Below, piece by piece: positions 19,043-28,307 of a stretch of 64,000 bases of DNA. Source of the stretch: Ignavibacteria bacterium (GTDB taxonomy: Bacteria > Bacteroidota > Ignavibacteria > SZUA-365); the NCBI GenBank assembly GCA_016720835.1, contig JADKJW010000008.1:22333-86332 (forward strand). Direction: 5' to 3'. Position numbers and translations under genes: made by a program. The notes below the pieces were generated by a model. The model ran no database searches, was not told the origin of the DNA, and saw nothing but the letters and a program-made list of their open reading frames with translations. The first letter of the stretch is position 1; the number at the start of each line of letters is the position of its first letter.

Positions 19043-20538
19043 TGCCGCAATTCCTGCAGCACCTCTCCGCGCCGGTCGCGGAGACGGAGGATGAGCGGCA
19101 TCTGGCCCGGCAAGCTGTGCGTCGCGCAGGCGTTGCAGGGATCGTAGGCGCGGAAGGCCATCTCGATCCGGTTCAGCAATCCCTCCGACACGACGCCGTT
19201 GTGGATGAGTCCGCGCGCGGCCTTCTCCACGCTCATCGCCATGCGCGCGGCGTTGTTCTGCGTCGCGACGATGAGGTTCGCCCGCGTGAGGATGCCGCGC
19301 TCGTCGGTCTCGTAGTGATGGAACAGCGTCCCGCGCGGCGCCTCCACCACGCCCACGCCCACTGTCGGGACGGCGGTGGGGATGGTGCGGAGATCGGTGC
19401 TCGTGATTTCGGGATCGTCCAGCAGCTCCACCATCCGCTCCGCCGCGTAGACCATCTCGATCACACGCGCCCAGTGATTCGCGAGCGTGTAATGCACGGG
19501 ACTGCCGAGCGTGGCGGTGTACTCGTCGAAGGCCTTCTGCGCGAGCGGCGTGGCCATGCCCTCCGCCGCGTTGAGGCGCGCCATGGGCGCCACGGCGTAG
19601 ATGCCGCTCTCGAAGCCGTCGGTGAAGCCGTTCCAGCCGACGGGCTTCAGGTAGCAGAACTTCACGTAGCTCCACGGCTCCACGTGCTCGGCGATGTAGT
19701 CGGCGTACTGACGGGCGGGGAAGCGGGCGAACACCTCGCCCGCGGGATCGGTGACGCGGATGTTGCCGTCGTAGAAATTCAGCCGGTTGGCGTCGTCCAC
19801 GAGCCCCATCGAGTAGGTCCGGTGCGTGTACGGGTACGAGGTGATCATTTTCAGATACTCGTCGTTCGCGAGCACGCGGTCCTTGAACACCTGCAGGGTG
19901 AACTGCGCGAACTCGAGGCCGTCGCGCGCCAGCTCGCGCGCGCGGGGGAGTTCGTCGCTCGCGAGTCCCTTCGCCACGCCGCCGGGCAGGCCGAAGACCG
20001 GGTGGATCACCTTGCCGCCGAGCAGCGCGATGAACTCGCGCAACCGCCTGCGCATCGAAATCACGCGCGTGCCGATCTCGAGGCCCACCGCGCCGATCAC
20101 GCCGACGATGTTGCGCGCGGCCGCGGGAGCGTCGGGCCCGACGAGGAAGTCCGGTCCCCCGAGCACGTACACGTGCAGCGCGTGATCCTCGAGCATGAAA
20201 GTGCTGTACAGCAGTTCGCGCAGTTTTTTTGCCGCGGGCGGCGGCTCCACCTTGTACAGGTCGTCGAGCGCCTTCGTCGCGGCCATGTGATGCGCGGTGG
20301 GGCAGACGCCGCAGATGCGGCTCGTGATCTGCGGCATGTCCTCGGCTGGACGCCCGAGGCTGAACACCTCGAAGCCGCGCAGCTCGGGGATCTGGAAGAA
20401 GGCGCGGTCCACGTCGCCGTTCTCGTCGAGGAAGATGTCGATCTTGCCGTGCCCTTCGAGGCGGGTGATGGGGTCGATGGTGATGCGCCGCGTCTTCGTC
20501 GCCGCGGCGTCCGTCGGCGTGGGGTGCGGATGCTCCAT
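19039..20538 (-). CDS. mvhA: [NiFe]-hydrogenase large subunit, group 3 (MvhA-like)
   Basis: 499 residues from ATG 20538. Both nickel-binding motifs are present: RICGVC at 74-79 and DPCNACATH at 466-474. The 25 residues after His474 form the tail that the downstream protease should remove. The sequence (ITIDPITRLEGHGKIDIFLD at the N-terminus) is typical of cytosolic group 3 methyl-viologen-reducing or F420-non-reducing hydrogenases. It oxidises H2 or reduces protons and passes electrons through the small subunit to MvhD and HdrA. Context (mvhD, hdrA next to it) supports group 3c rather than bidirectional NAD(P) hydrogenases, since no diaphorase subunits are present. Confidence 0.92.
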   Translation of the reverse strand: MEHPHPTPTDAAATKTRRITIDPITRLEGHGKIDIFLDENGDVDRAFFQIPELRGFEVFSLGRPAEDMPQITSRICGVCPTAHHMAATKALDDLYKVEPPPAAKKLRELLYSTFMLEDHALHVYVLGGPDFLVGPDAPAAARNIVGVIGAVGLEIGTRVISMRRRLREFIALLGGKVIHPVFGLPGGVAKGLASDELPRARELARDGLEFAQFTLQVFKDRVLANDEYLKMITSYPYTHRTYSMGLVDDANRLNFYDGNIRVTDPAGEVFARFPARQYADYIAEHVEPWSYVKFCYLKPVGWNGFTDGFESGIYAVAPMARLNAAEGMATPLAQKAFDEYTATLGSPVHYTLANHWARVIEMVYAAERMVELLDDPEITSTDLRTIPTAVPTVGVGVVEAPRGTLFHHYETDERGILTRANLIVATQNNAARMAMSVEKAARGLIHNGVVSEGLLNRIEMAFRAYDPCNACATHSLPGQMPLILRLRDRRGEVLQELRQ

Positions 20539-20564
20539 GGTGTTGCGTCCTTGTGCTTCGTGCG

Positions 20565-21540
20565 TCAGGGGTGCGGGGAGAGATGGCGCCGCAGCATGGA
20601 GGCCGCGAGACCGTAGCGATAGAAGGTGCCGACCGGATCGGGGATGCCCGCGAGCACGGCGTCGATGCCGCGCGCGTCGTCGGCCGGGATGTTGGATGCG
20701 AGCGAGGAGAGGATCTTCGCGCCCTGGTCGCGCACGCGGGATGTCGGGCCGAAGCAGCCGGTGCAGGCCATGTTGCCGGCGACGCAGACGGCGCCGCAGC
20801 CGCCGCGCGTCGCGGGACCCATGCACACCACGCCCTGCGCGAGCAGGCAGATGGCGCTGTCCGCGGCGAAGGTGTGCGGCCGGCGGAAGGCGTCGATGTG
20901 CAGATCGGCGGGCTTGCTGTCCTTTCGCGCGCATTCGTCGCACAGCGCGATGTCGGGCGCGAGCACCGAACCCTTCGGCGGACGCGCGCCCGAGAGCAGC
21001 GCGAGGAGCGCCTCCTTCAGCAGCTTCGGCGTCGGCGGACAGCCGGGAATGATGTAATCGACATCCACCACCTGCCCGAGCGTGCGCACGACGTTCCGGA
21101 ACTCCGGCAGCGTGGGCGCGAAGCCGTTCACGTGCGCGACGGGCAGCGGACGCGCGCCCTCGTCGTTGCTGACGGTGGGCGCTTCGTCGTACACCGCGCG
21201 GAGGATGCGTTCGCGGTCGAATTGATTCGCGAGCGAAGGAATGCCTACCCATATGCGCGCAGGATCCGTAGGCGATGAGCACCTGGCTTTTCCTGCGCAG
21301 GAGACGCGCCATCTCCTCCTGCTCCGACGTGCGCACCGCGCCGTTCACCAGCGTCGCGAAGATCGATCCGTCCTCCATCGCCTCCACGTCGTGCTTCTTG
21401 AAATCCATGGCCACGGGCCAGAAGACGATGTCGACGGCGTCGAGCACGGCCAGGATGTCCTCGGCCAAATCGACGACGGATTCCTCGCAGCCTCCGCAGG
21501 AGGCGCACCAGTACAGCCCGATCTTCGGTTTGTCAGCCAT
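20565..21540 (-). CDS. mvhG: [NiFe]-hydrogenase small subunit (MvhG-like), apparent +1 frameshift
   Basis: ATG 21540 starts MADKPKIGLYWCASCGGCEE, the proximal-cluster CxxC motif. The frame must change near 21246: YGSCAHMGG should be followed by IPSLANQFDRERILRAVYDE, which is in another frame. Removing one base (the T at 21246 on the plus strand) gives a continuous 324-residue protein with the remaining cluster cysteines (PGCPPTPK, CDECARKD, CVAGNMACTGCFG). The family sequence is GSCAHxGGIPxLAN, so the repair is well supported. It transfers electrons from the NiFe site to MvhD. Start overlaps the mvhD end by 8 bp; the large-subunit gene follows after 26 bp. Confidence 0.88.
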
Positions 21541-22075
21541 GGGTCACCTCCTCCAGCGCCGCGGCGGGCGCGAGCGCGCGCTCGAATTCGTCCATCTCGA
21601 GGTCCCACGCGGCGGCGCGTTCCGGGAACGCAAGCGGCCCGAGCTTCTGCAGCGTCGCCACCATGTCGTTGACCACCGTCTTCACCTTCTCGCCTTCCGC
21701 GGCGGAGATCCATTCGAGGCGCAGGCGCTGTTCGTCAATGCCCATGTCGCCGAGCAGCCGCCGGAGAAGGTGCACGCGGCGCAGCAGCTTCATGTTGCCC
21801 TCGGAGTAATGGCAGTCGCCCGGATGGCAACCGCCGATGAGCACGCCGTCCGCGCCGCGCGTGAAGGCGTCGAGCACGAACTGCGGGTCGATGCGCCCCG
21901 AGCACATCACGCGGATGACGCGCGTGTTGGGCGCGTACTTGAGGCGCGACACGCCGGCGAGATCCGCCGCGGTGTAAGTGCACCAGTTGCAGAAGAATGC
22001 CACGATGCGCGGTCGCCAATCCGCGCTCGCCTGTGCGTGCGGGTCCATCGCTGTTCCTTGCTGGGGTTCGGACAT
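21533..22075 (-). CDS. mvhD: Hydrogenase iron-sulfur subunit MvhD (delta)
   Basis: About 180 residues (start at 22075 chosen because it follows the hdrA stop; ATG 22087 or 22048 are alternatives). It carries the MvhD/FrhD-like motifs FFCNWCTYTAADLAG, RVMCSGRID and GCHPGDCHY, whose cysteines bind the [2Fe-2S] cluster. MvhD links the hydrogenase dimer to the FAD-bearing HdrA in the MvhADG-HdrABC electron-bifurcating complex. Its place between hdrA and the hydrogenase small subunit fits this role. Confidence 0.9.
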   Translation of the reverse strand: MSEPQQGTAMDPHAQASADWRPRIVAFFCNWCTYTAADLAGVSRLKYAPNTRVIRVMCSGRIDPQFVLDAFTRGADGVLIGGCHPGDCHYSEGNMKLLRRVHLLRRLLGDMGIDEQRLRLEWISAAEGEKVKTVVNDMVATLQKLGPLAFPERAAAWDLEMDEFERALAPAAALEEVTHG

Positions 22076-22079
22076 GAGA

Positions 22080-24077
22080 TCAGGCATGGGTGAGCAGTCC
22101 TTCTATTTCGCTGAATATCTGCGCGTCCTCGAAGAGGTGCTGCCGAATCGATGCGGAGGGGCAGGACGCCACGCAGGTGCCGCAGCCCTTGCAGAGCACG
22201 GCGTTGATGGTCGCCTTCAGCACGTCCTCCGCGAAGGAGATGGCGCTGTACGGGCACAGCGGGATGCAGGACTTGCAGCCCGAGCACTCCTCCTCCATCA
22301 CGTATGCGGTGTTGGGTTCCAGTTCGACGAACCCCGCGTCGATGAGCGCGAGGGCCTCCGCGGCGGCCGCCCCGGCCTGTGCCACGGCGTCGGGAATGTC
22401 CTTGGGCCCCTGGCAGGCGCCCGCGAGGTAGATGCCGTCGGTGAAGGTGTTCACGGGCGCGAGCTTCGGATGCCGCTCGAGGAAGAAGCCGCCCGCGGAG
22501 CAGGAGATGTTGAACATGCGCCGCACGTCCTCCGCATCGTCCTGCGGTTGCAGGCCGACGGAGAGGATCACCATGTCCACGGGAATCTTCCGGATGCGGC
22601 CGATGAGCGTGTCCTCGGCCTGCACGATGACGCGGCCGATGTGCCCGTCCTTCCCGTTCGCCGTTTCGGGGTAGATGTCCGCCACGCGGCCGCGGATGAG
22701 ATGCACGCCCTCTTCCGACACGCGGTTGTAGAATTCCTCCATGCTCTTGCCGGCGGAGCGCATGTCGATGTAGAAGTTGTAGATCTCCGCCTTCGTGTGC
22801 TCCTGGATCAGATGCGCCAGCTTCAGCGAGTACATGCAGCAGACGCGCGAGCACCAGCGGTTGTAGTCCGCGTCGCGCGAGCCGACGCAGTGCACGATGG
22901 CGACGCTGGCGGGGGCGCGCCCGTCGGGCAGGACGATCTCGCCTCCCGTGGGACCCGACGCGTTCACGAGCCGCTCGGCTTCGAGCGCGGTGTACACGTT
23001 CGGGTACACCCCGTAGCCGTAGTAGGGGATGCGCTTCGCGTCGAAGGTCGTGAAACCCGTGGCGAGGATCACGGCGCCGACGGTGATGTCGATGAACTCC
23101 GGCTGTTGATCGAAATCGAAGGCGTTGCGCTCCGCGCAGATCTGCACGCAGAGGTCCTTGCACTTCCCGGTCTTCAGATGCACGCAGTGTTCGGGATCCA
23201 CCACCGGCACCGCGGGCACGGCCTGCGGGAAGGGCACGTAGATCGGTTTGCGCTTGCTCAGCCCCAGGTTGAACTCGTCCGCGAACTTTCCATCCTTGTA
23301 GATGCACGCGTCGATGCACTCGAGGCAGCCGACGCAGAGATCCTCGCGGATGTAGCGCGGTTTGCGCTTCACCGTGACGGTGAAGTTGCCCACCGAGCCC
23401 TTCACCGCGGTGACTTCCGAGTACGTCCACAGCGTGATGTTCGGATGCGCCTTCACGGCAGTCATCTTCGGTGTCAGGATGCAGGCCGCGCAGTCGAGCG
23501 TGGGGAAAGTCTTGTCGAACTGCGCCATGTGTCCGCCGATGCTCGGCTCGCGCTCCACGAGCGTGACCTTCTTGCCCGCGGCGGCGAGCGTCAGCGCGGC
23601 ATGAATGCCGGCGATGCCGCCGCCCACCACGAGCACGTCGGGATGGACGGGGACGCGGGAGCGCTCGAGCGGGATGTGATGCACGACGCGGCGCACGGCC
23701 GCGCGCACGAGATCCATGGCCTTCGTCGTCGCGAGGCCCCCGTCCTCGTGCACCCAGGAGCCATGCTCGCGGATGTTGACCATGTGCACGAGAAACGGAT
23801 TGAGACCGCCGCGTTCGACGGCCCCGCGGAAGGTGCGCTCGTGCAGCAGCGGGGAGCAGGAAGCGACCACGATGCGGTTGAGCCCCTGCTCGCGGATGTC
23901 CTGCGCGATCAGGTCCTGCCCGGGATCGGAGCACATGTACTTGTAGTCCCGCGAGAGCACGACGCCCGGGAGGGACGCGGCGTACGCGGCGACGGCGTCG
24001 ACGTCGATGACGCCGGCGATGTTCGTGCCGCAGTGGCAGATGTAGAAACCGATGCGGATGGCGCCGTTGCTGTTCAT
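22080..24077 (-). CDS. hdrA: Heterodisulfide reductase subunit A-like FAD/iron-sulfur protein
   Basis: 665 residues from ATG 24077, which has GGAG upstream (ATG 24104 would overlap the previous gene). N-terminal part has CHCGTN; then a Rossmann FAD site VLVVGGGIAGIHAAL; LDCAACILTPKM; and ferredoxin-type clusters CVGCLECIDAC, CSGCKSCIPLCPY and CKGCGTCVASCP. HdrA is the flavin-based electron-bifurcating subunit that takes electrons from MvhADG and splits them between ferredoxin and an Hdr-type acceptor. Here the usual HdrB and HdrC genes are replaced by the fused HdrD-like protein encoded just upstream. The start is one base past that gene's stop. Confidence 0.93.
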   Translation of the reverse strand: MNSNGAIRIGFYICHCGTNIAGVIDVDAVAAYAASLPGVVLSRDYKYMCSDPGQDLIAQDIREQGLNRIVVASCSPLLHERTFRGAVERGGLNPFLVHMVNIREHGSWVHEDGGLATTKAMDLVRAAVRRVVHHIPLERSRVPVHPDVLVVGGGIAGIHAALTLAAAGKKVTLVEREPSIGGHMAQFDKTFPTLDCAACILTPKMTAVKAHPNITLWTYSEVTAVKGSVGNFTVTVKRKPRYIREDLCVGCLECIDACIYKDGKFADEFNLGLSKRKPIYVPFPQAVPAVPVVDPEHCVHLKTGKCKDLCVQICAERNAFDFDQQPEFIDITVGAVILATGFTTFDAKRIPYYGYGVYPNVYTALEAERLVNASGPTGGEIVLPDGRAPASVAIVHCVGSRDADYNRWCSRVCCMYSLKLAHLIQEHTKAEIYNFYIDMRSAGKSMEEFYNRVSEEGVHLIRGRVADIYPETANGKDGHIGRVIVQAEDTLIGRIRKIPVDMVILSVGLQPQDDAEDVRRMFNISCSAGGFFLERHPKLAPVNTFTDGIYLAGACQGPKDIPDAVAQAGAAAAEALALIDAGFVELEPNTAYVMEEECSGCKSCIPLCPYSAISFAEDVLKATINAVLCKGCGTCVASCPSASIRQHLFEDAQIFSEIEGLLTHA

Positions 24078-24078
24078 G

Positions 24079-25287
24079 TCATGCGTCTCCGAAGGATTCG
24101 ACAAGAAGTTCCATGATGTCGCGCACGCGCAGGCGCCCCTCCGCGCCCGCCACCTTCACCGCGTCCTCGAAGCGCGAGATCTCGTAGGGACAGGCGATGG
24201 CCAGCACGTCCGCGCCGGTGTCGAGCGCCTCGCGCACGCGGCGATCCGAGAGCCGTTCGATGCCCCGCGCCTTGTAGTAGGTGTCGAGCCACATCCCGCC
24301 GCCTCCGCCTCCGCAGCAGAGGCCGTTCTCCCGCGTGTGCACCATCTCGACGAGACGGATGCCCGGGATGGCGAGAAGCAGCTCGCGGGGTTCCTCGAAG
24401 AGCTTGTTGTGCCGCCCGAGGCAGCAGGAGTCATGATACGTGACCGTGTACTCGAGACGCTTCTTCAGCCGCGGACGGATTTTTTCGAGATCGCGATGTA
24501 CATAGGAGACCGTCGATTCCACGGTTTCGTCGAAACCGAACATCGGGTAGCGGTACTTGAACGCGTCGAAAGCGTGCGGATCGGAGACGACGATGCGCCG
24601 GAATTCGTACTTCTTGAGAATGGACATCGTGTAGTCGATGAGCGCTTCCGACAGGCCCGGTTCCCAGGACAGGCGGCCGCAATCGCCGGCCGTGCGCTCC
24701 TCGTTGCCCAGGATCGCGAAGTCGGCCCCCAGCGCGTCGAACACGCGGGCCGTCGCGCGCGCCACGTCCTGCCCGCGGGGATGAAAGGCGAGATCCGATT
24801 CGACGAACCAGAGGGCGTCCACGGGACGCGGATCGTCGGCAAGGATCCGGATGGGCACGGTCGCGGTCTTCGTCCACAATGCGCGTTTGCGCGCGGATTC
24901 GCCCTGCGAATTCCCGTACCGGTAGGAATTCTCCACCGCCTTCTGCAACTCGGGGGGCATCTGCGGGAGTCGGACGATGGTCTGCTCCTTGACGAGCGGA
25001 AGAAGGATCTCCGTGAGGCGGATGTTTCGCGGGCATTTGGACTGGCAGGCGTAGCAGTTCACGCACATCACGAGACTGTCCGAGGCAAAGACCTCCTCGA
25101 TCAATCCCGCCTTGAGCATCGTGATGATGCGGCGCGGCGGGTACTGCATGTGCTCGCCGTGCGGGCAGGTGCCCGCGCAGGTGCCGCACTGGATGCAGGA
25201 GAGAATGCGCCGTCCCTCCTCGGAGTCGTAGAGGCGGTCGAGCGTCACGCCCCACATTTGTTCGACGGCTTCTTCGGTAGCGAGCAT
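24079..25287 (-). CDS. Soluble HdrD-like (HdrC-HdrB fusion) iron-sulfur protein
   Basis: 402 residues. The first ~100 are HdrC-like, with two [4Fe-4S] motifs CIQCGTCAGTCPHG and CVNCYACQSKCPRN. The rest is HdrB-like, with one intact CCG domain (YHDSCCLGRH...GLCCGGGGGG...CPYEISRFE). The expected first CCG domain (about 140-240) keeps its fold-like spacing but has lost its cysteines, unlike canonical HdrB with two. It has no membrane segment. It resembles the C-terminal part of the next protein in the operon (YGNSQGESARKRALWTK versus YGNSFGQSERARAKWTQ), so the two are paralogs. Probable electron acceptor subunit of HdrA; the physiological substrate is unknown. Confidence 0.85.
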   Translation of the reverse strand: MLATEEAVEQMWGVTLDRLYDSEEGRRILSCIQCGTCAGTCPHGEHMQYPPRRIITMLKAGLIEEVFASDSLVMCVNCYACQSKCPRNIRLTEILLPLVKEQTIVRLPQMPPELQKAVENSYRYGNSQGESARKRALWTKTATVPIRILADDPRPVDALWFVESDLAFHPRGQDVARATARVFDALGADFAILGNEERTAGDCGRLSWEPGLSEALIDYTMSILKKYEFRRIVVSDPHAFDAFKYRYPMFGFDETVESTVSYVHRDLEKIRPRLKKRLEYTVTYHDSCCLGRHNKLFEEPRELLLAIPGIRLVEMVHTRENGLCCGGGGGGMWLDTYYKARGIERLSDRRVREALDTGADVLAIACPYEISRFEDAVKVAGAEGRLRVRDIMELLVESFGDA

Positions 25288-25290
25288 GAA

Positions 25291-27312
25291 TCAGACCTCC
25301 TGTGCTGCGGGCGCGAACGCCGCGGCGGCTTGCAGAACGAGTTCGGCGACGTCGCGCACCGCGAGCGCGCCCTCGTTCCCTGTGGTTTTCAAGGCATCCT
25401 GAAACATCACGATGTCCTTCGGACAGGCCGACACGAGGACGGTCACGTCCCCGAGCGCGACGGCCTCGCGCACGCGGCTCTCCGCGGGCCGCTCGCCCGA
25501 TCCCGGGCGGTCCTCCATCCAGATGCGTCCCCCTCCGGCGCCGCAGCAGTACCCGTCGCGACGGTTGCGCGGCATCTCCGCGAGCTCGACGCCGACGGCG
25601 CGCAGCAGCGCGCGCGGCGCATCGTACACGCCGTTGTAGCGGCCGAGGTAGCAGGGATCGTGGTACGTCGCGCGGATGGAGAGTGGCGACACCCGCAGCG
25701 CGCCGCCGCGGACGAGGTCGAGCAGCAGTTCGGTGTGATGCACGACGGGCGCCGAGAGGCCGTAGTCGGGATACTCGTTGCGCAGCGTGTTGTAGCTGTG
25801 CGGGTCGGTGGTGACGATGCGGTTGTAGGTGCAGTGCGAGAGGGCCGCGACGTTCTTCTCGGCCAGCATTTCGAACATGCCCTCCTCGCCGATGCGCCGC
25901 GCGTCGTTTCCCGCATTGCGCTCGGCGTCGTACAGGATGCCGACATCGAGACCGGCCCTGTCGAACAGCGTCGCCACCGCGCGGGTGATGTTCTGCACGC
26001 GGACGTCATAGGACGCGTAATCGCCCACGAACCACAGCACGTCCACCGGCTCCTTCCGCGCGTCCTTGAGGCGGAACGGCAGGCCCTGCGTCCACTTCGC
26101 TCGCGCGCGCTCGGACTGCCCGAACGAATTGCCGTAGCGGGCGAAGGCGGTGAGCGTATCGCGCAGATGCGCGTCCACCGCGCCGTGCGACACGAGGCGG
26201 CGCCGCGCGCGCGTGATGAGCGGCAGATGTTCGTTGCGCACCGGACAGTGCTCCATGCACGAGGCGCAGGTGGCGCAGGCCCACACCGCGTCGGGAGGGA
26301 AGGCGCCGTTCATCGCGGGACGCAGTGCGGCCGCGCCACCGTTGGCGCGCAACAGCAGCGGACCAGCCGCCAGCACGTGTTCCTTCAGACCGTGCACGAG
26401 GTCCTGCGGCGAGAGGGCCTCGCCGCTGTTGTACGACGGACAGGCGCGATCGCAGCGTCCGCATTCAGCGCAGGCGAGGGGCGTCAGCAGTTCGCGCCAC
26501 GTGAAATCGCGCAGATCGAAACGCCCCTCCACTTCCGCCGAGTCGTCGGCGCGCATCTTTCCGATGGCGTCAGTCTGCCCGAGGAAGACGCCGAAGGGCG
26601 ATGCGAGCAGATGGAAGTGCTTCGAGTATGGCAGGTAGGCGAGGAAGCCGAGCACGATGCCCATGTGGCTCCACCAGAATGCGTGTTGCAGCGCGGGTGC
26701 GCCGGATGGTGTGAACAGCCCCGCGAGCATGCCCGCGAAGGGCAGCCAGGCCTCGGGCGTCGCCTCGCCCCGCCCGGCGATGCCTGCCGCCGCGCCCGCG
26801 AGCGAGGTGAGCATGACCAGGGCGATCAACACGAGGATGATGCCGGCGTCCACCGTGCGCTTGACCCCTCGCGGCCGCAGCGCGTAGCGCCGGAACGCGG
26901 CGATGGCGAGCGCGACAAGCACGATGCCGCCGAAGAGATCGACGAGGGTCGCGACGATGGGGATCTCCTCTGGCCATGGGATGGGGAGTCCCGGCACCAG
27001 CCCTTTCACGAGCGACCAGCCGAAGGTGACCGCGTAGCACACGAAGCCCCAGAAGATCACGAGATGCACCGGCCAGACGATGGCGTGCACCGCGCTCGTG
27101 CGGTCGAAGAAGCGCGGCTGCACGAGTACGTCCGTCATGACCATGCGCAGGCGTTTTCCGATGTGGTGAAGACGGCTCTCCGGCTTGGCGAGACGCAGGA
27201 TGCGGACGAAAAACGCGATCCGCAGCGCGAACAGGCCGATGCAGACGGCGCTCAGCGCCCAGAGGAGCGCGTATTCCGGGATGCCGAGGAAGGGAGCCGC
27301 GGTGAGATCCAT
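25291..27312 (-). CDS. Membrane HdrE/HdrD-like Fe-S oxidoreductase (ETF:menaquinone oxidoreductase type)
   Basis: 673 residues. The first ~240 hold about five to six membrane helices of NarI/HdrE type (LLWALSAVCIGLFALRIAFF, HAIVWPVHLVIFWGFVCYAV, AGIILVLIALVMLTSLAGA) with histidines that could bind heme b. A ferredoxin-like part follows (CAECGRCDRACPSYNSG, CATCASCMEHCPVRNEH), then an HdrD/CCG region (YHDPCYLGRY...GYCCGAGGGR). Proteins of this build next to etfAB pass electrons from EtfAB to menaquinone (often called EMR). Location directly after etfA (12-bp gap) supports that. An electron link between EtfAB, quinone and the Hdr/Mvh unit is inferred. Confidence 0.85.
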   Translation of the reverse strand: MDLTAAPFLGIPEYALLWALSAVCIGLFALRIAFFVRILRLAKPESRLHHIGKRLRMVMTDVLVQPRFFDRTSAVHAIVWPVHLVIFWGFVCYAVTFGWSLVKGLVPGLPIPWPEEIPIVATLVDLFGGIVLVALAIAAFRRYALRPRGVKRTVDAGIILVLIALVMLTSLAGAAAGIAGRGEATPEAWLPFAGMLAGLFTPSGAPALQHAFWWSHMGIVLGFLAYLPYSKHFHLLASPFGVFLGQTDAIGKMRADDSAEVEGRFDLRDFTWRELLTPLACAECGRCDRACPSYNSGEALSPQDLVHGLKEHVLAAGPLLLRANGGAAALRPAMNGAFPPDAVWACATCASCMEHCPVRNEHLPLITRARRRLVSHGAVDAHLRDTLTAFARYGNSFGQSERARAKWTQGLPFRLKDARKEPVDVLWFVGDYASYDVRVQNITRAVATLFDRAGLDVGILYDAERNAGNDARRIGEEGMFEMLAEKNVAALSHCTYNRIVTTDPHSYNTLRNEYPDYGLSAPVVHHTELLLDLVRGGALRVSPLSIRATYHDPCYLGRYNGVYDAPRALLRAVGVELAEMPRNRRDGYCCGAGGGRIWMEDRPGSGERPAESRVREAVALGDVTVLVSACPKDIVMFQDALKTTGNEGALAVRDVAELVLQAAAAFAPAAQEV

Positions 27313-27324
27313 GGGCGCCTCTGC

Positions 27325-28305
27325 TCAGGCCGGCGCGTGCGCGTTGCGCAGCGCCTCGGTCAGCGCGGGCACCACGTCGGCGATGTCCGCCACGACGCCG
27401 TAATGCGCGATGCCGAAGATCGGCGCCTGCGCGTCCGTGTTCACCGCCACGATCAGTTCGGCGTCCTTCATGCCCTCGACGTGTTCCGGCGCGCCGCTGA
27501 TGCCGAGCGCCATGTACAGCTTCGGCTTCACGATCATGCCCGAGCGCCCGATCTGGCGCGTCATCGGCAGCCAGCCCTGGTCCACGACGGGCCGCGACGC
27601 GCACACCGCGCCCTGCGCGATGGCGGCGAGTTCCTCGACCATCGCGATGTTCTCGCGATTCTGTATGCCGCGGCCGACGGCGATGAGCACGGGCGTCTGC
27701 GTGATGTCGATGTCGGTTCCGGACTGCTCGATCAGCCGCGTGAAGCGCATGTGCGGAGCGTCGAGCCCCTCGACGGGAAGCGCCTCGATGACGGCCTCGC
27801 GCGCGATCCTTCCGGCGTCCTCCGGAAACGCGCCCGGCAGCACGCTCACGATGGCGCCGCGCAGATCGAGATGCGATTCGACGAGCATCTTACCGCCGTA
27901 CATCTGGCTGGTGACGATCGCCCGGCCGGCGGTGATGCGGAGGTCGCGGCAGGACGACACGTGCGGAACCCCGAGGCGCACCGACAGCGGCGCGGCGATA
28001 TCGAGGCCCATGGAACTCGACGCGATCAGCACGAGATCGGGCGCGCGGCGCGCGATGACCTGCTCCGCGACGTCCAGGCAGGCCTGCGGCGTGTACGCGG
28101 CGAGGGCCGGATGGTCGCAGAGCAGGACGCGTGAGGCGAGTCCGAGCTCCTCCGCGAGGGCGCGGACGCCGTGTCCCATCAGCAGCACCTCAACGCCGCC
28201 ACCCGTCTCGGTTGCGAGGGCGTGCGCCTTTCCGAGCATTTCAAAGACGATGCCGCTGAGGCGGCCCTTCAGATGTTCCGCGATGACGAGGATGTTGGCG
28301 TGCAT
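27325..28305 (-). CDS. etfA: Electron transfer flavoprotein alpha subunit
   Basis: 326 residues from ATG 28305. The C-terminal FAD domain is well kept: GRGIQNRENIAMVEELA, a SRPVVDQGWLPMTRQIG stretch, then YMALGISGAPEHVEGMKDAE and VNTDAQAPIFGIAHYGVV. EtfA binds FAD and, with EtfB, carries electrons from acyl-CoA dehydrogenase-type enzymes or takes part in flavin-based bifurcation. The gene follows etfB after 2 bp. Longer frames upstream are only antisense coding shadows of etfB and are not part of the protein. Confidence 0.94.
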   Translation of the reverse strand: MHANILVIAEHLKGRLSGIVFEMLGKAHALATETGGGVEVLLMGHGVRALAEELGLASRVLLCDHPALAAYTPQACLDVAEQVIARRAPDLVLIASSSMGLDIAAPLSVRLGVPHVSSCRDLRITAGRAIVTSQMYGGKMLVESHLDLRGAIVSVLPGAFPEDAGRIAREAVIEALPVEGLDAPHMRFTRLIEQSGTDIDITQTPVLIAVGRGIQNRENIAMVEELAAIAQGAVCASRPVVDQGWLPMTRQIGRSGMIVKPKLYMALGISGAPEHVEGMKDAELIVAVNTDAQAPIFGIAHYGVVADIADVVPALTEALRNAHAPA

Positions 28306-28307
28306 GG

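Noticed and set aside
24052..28134. 1360-residue plus-strand open frame across hdrA-etfA
   Set aside because: It is an antisense shadow in GC-rich DNA: Arg/His/Ala-rich, no motifs, while the minus strand encodes clear HdrA, HdrD, EMR and EtfA.
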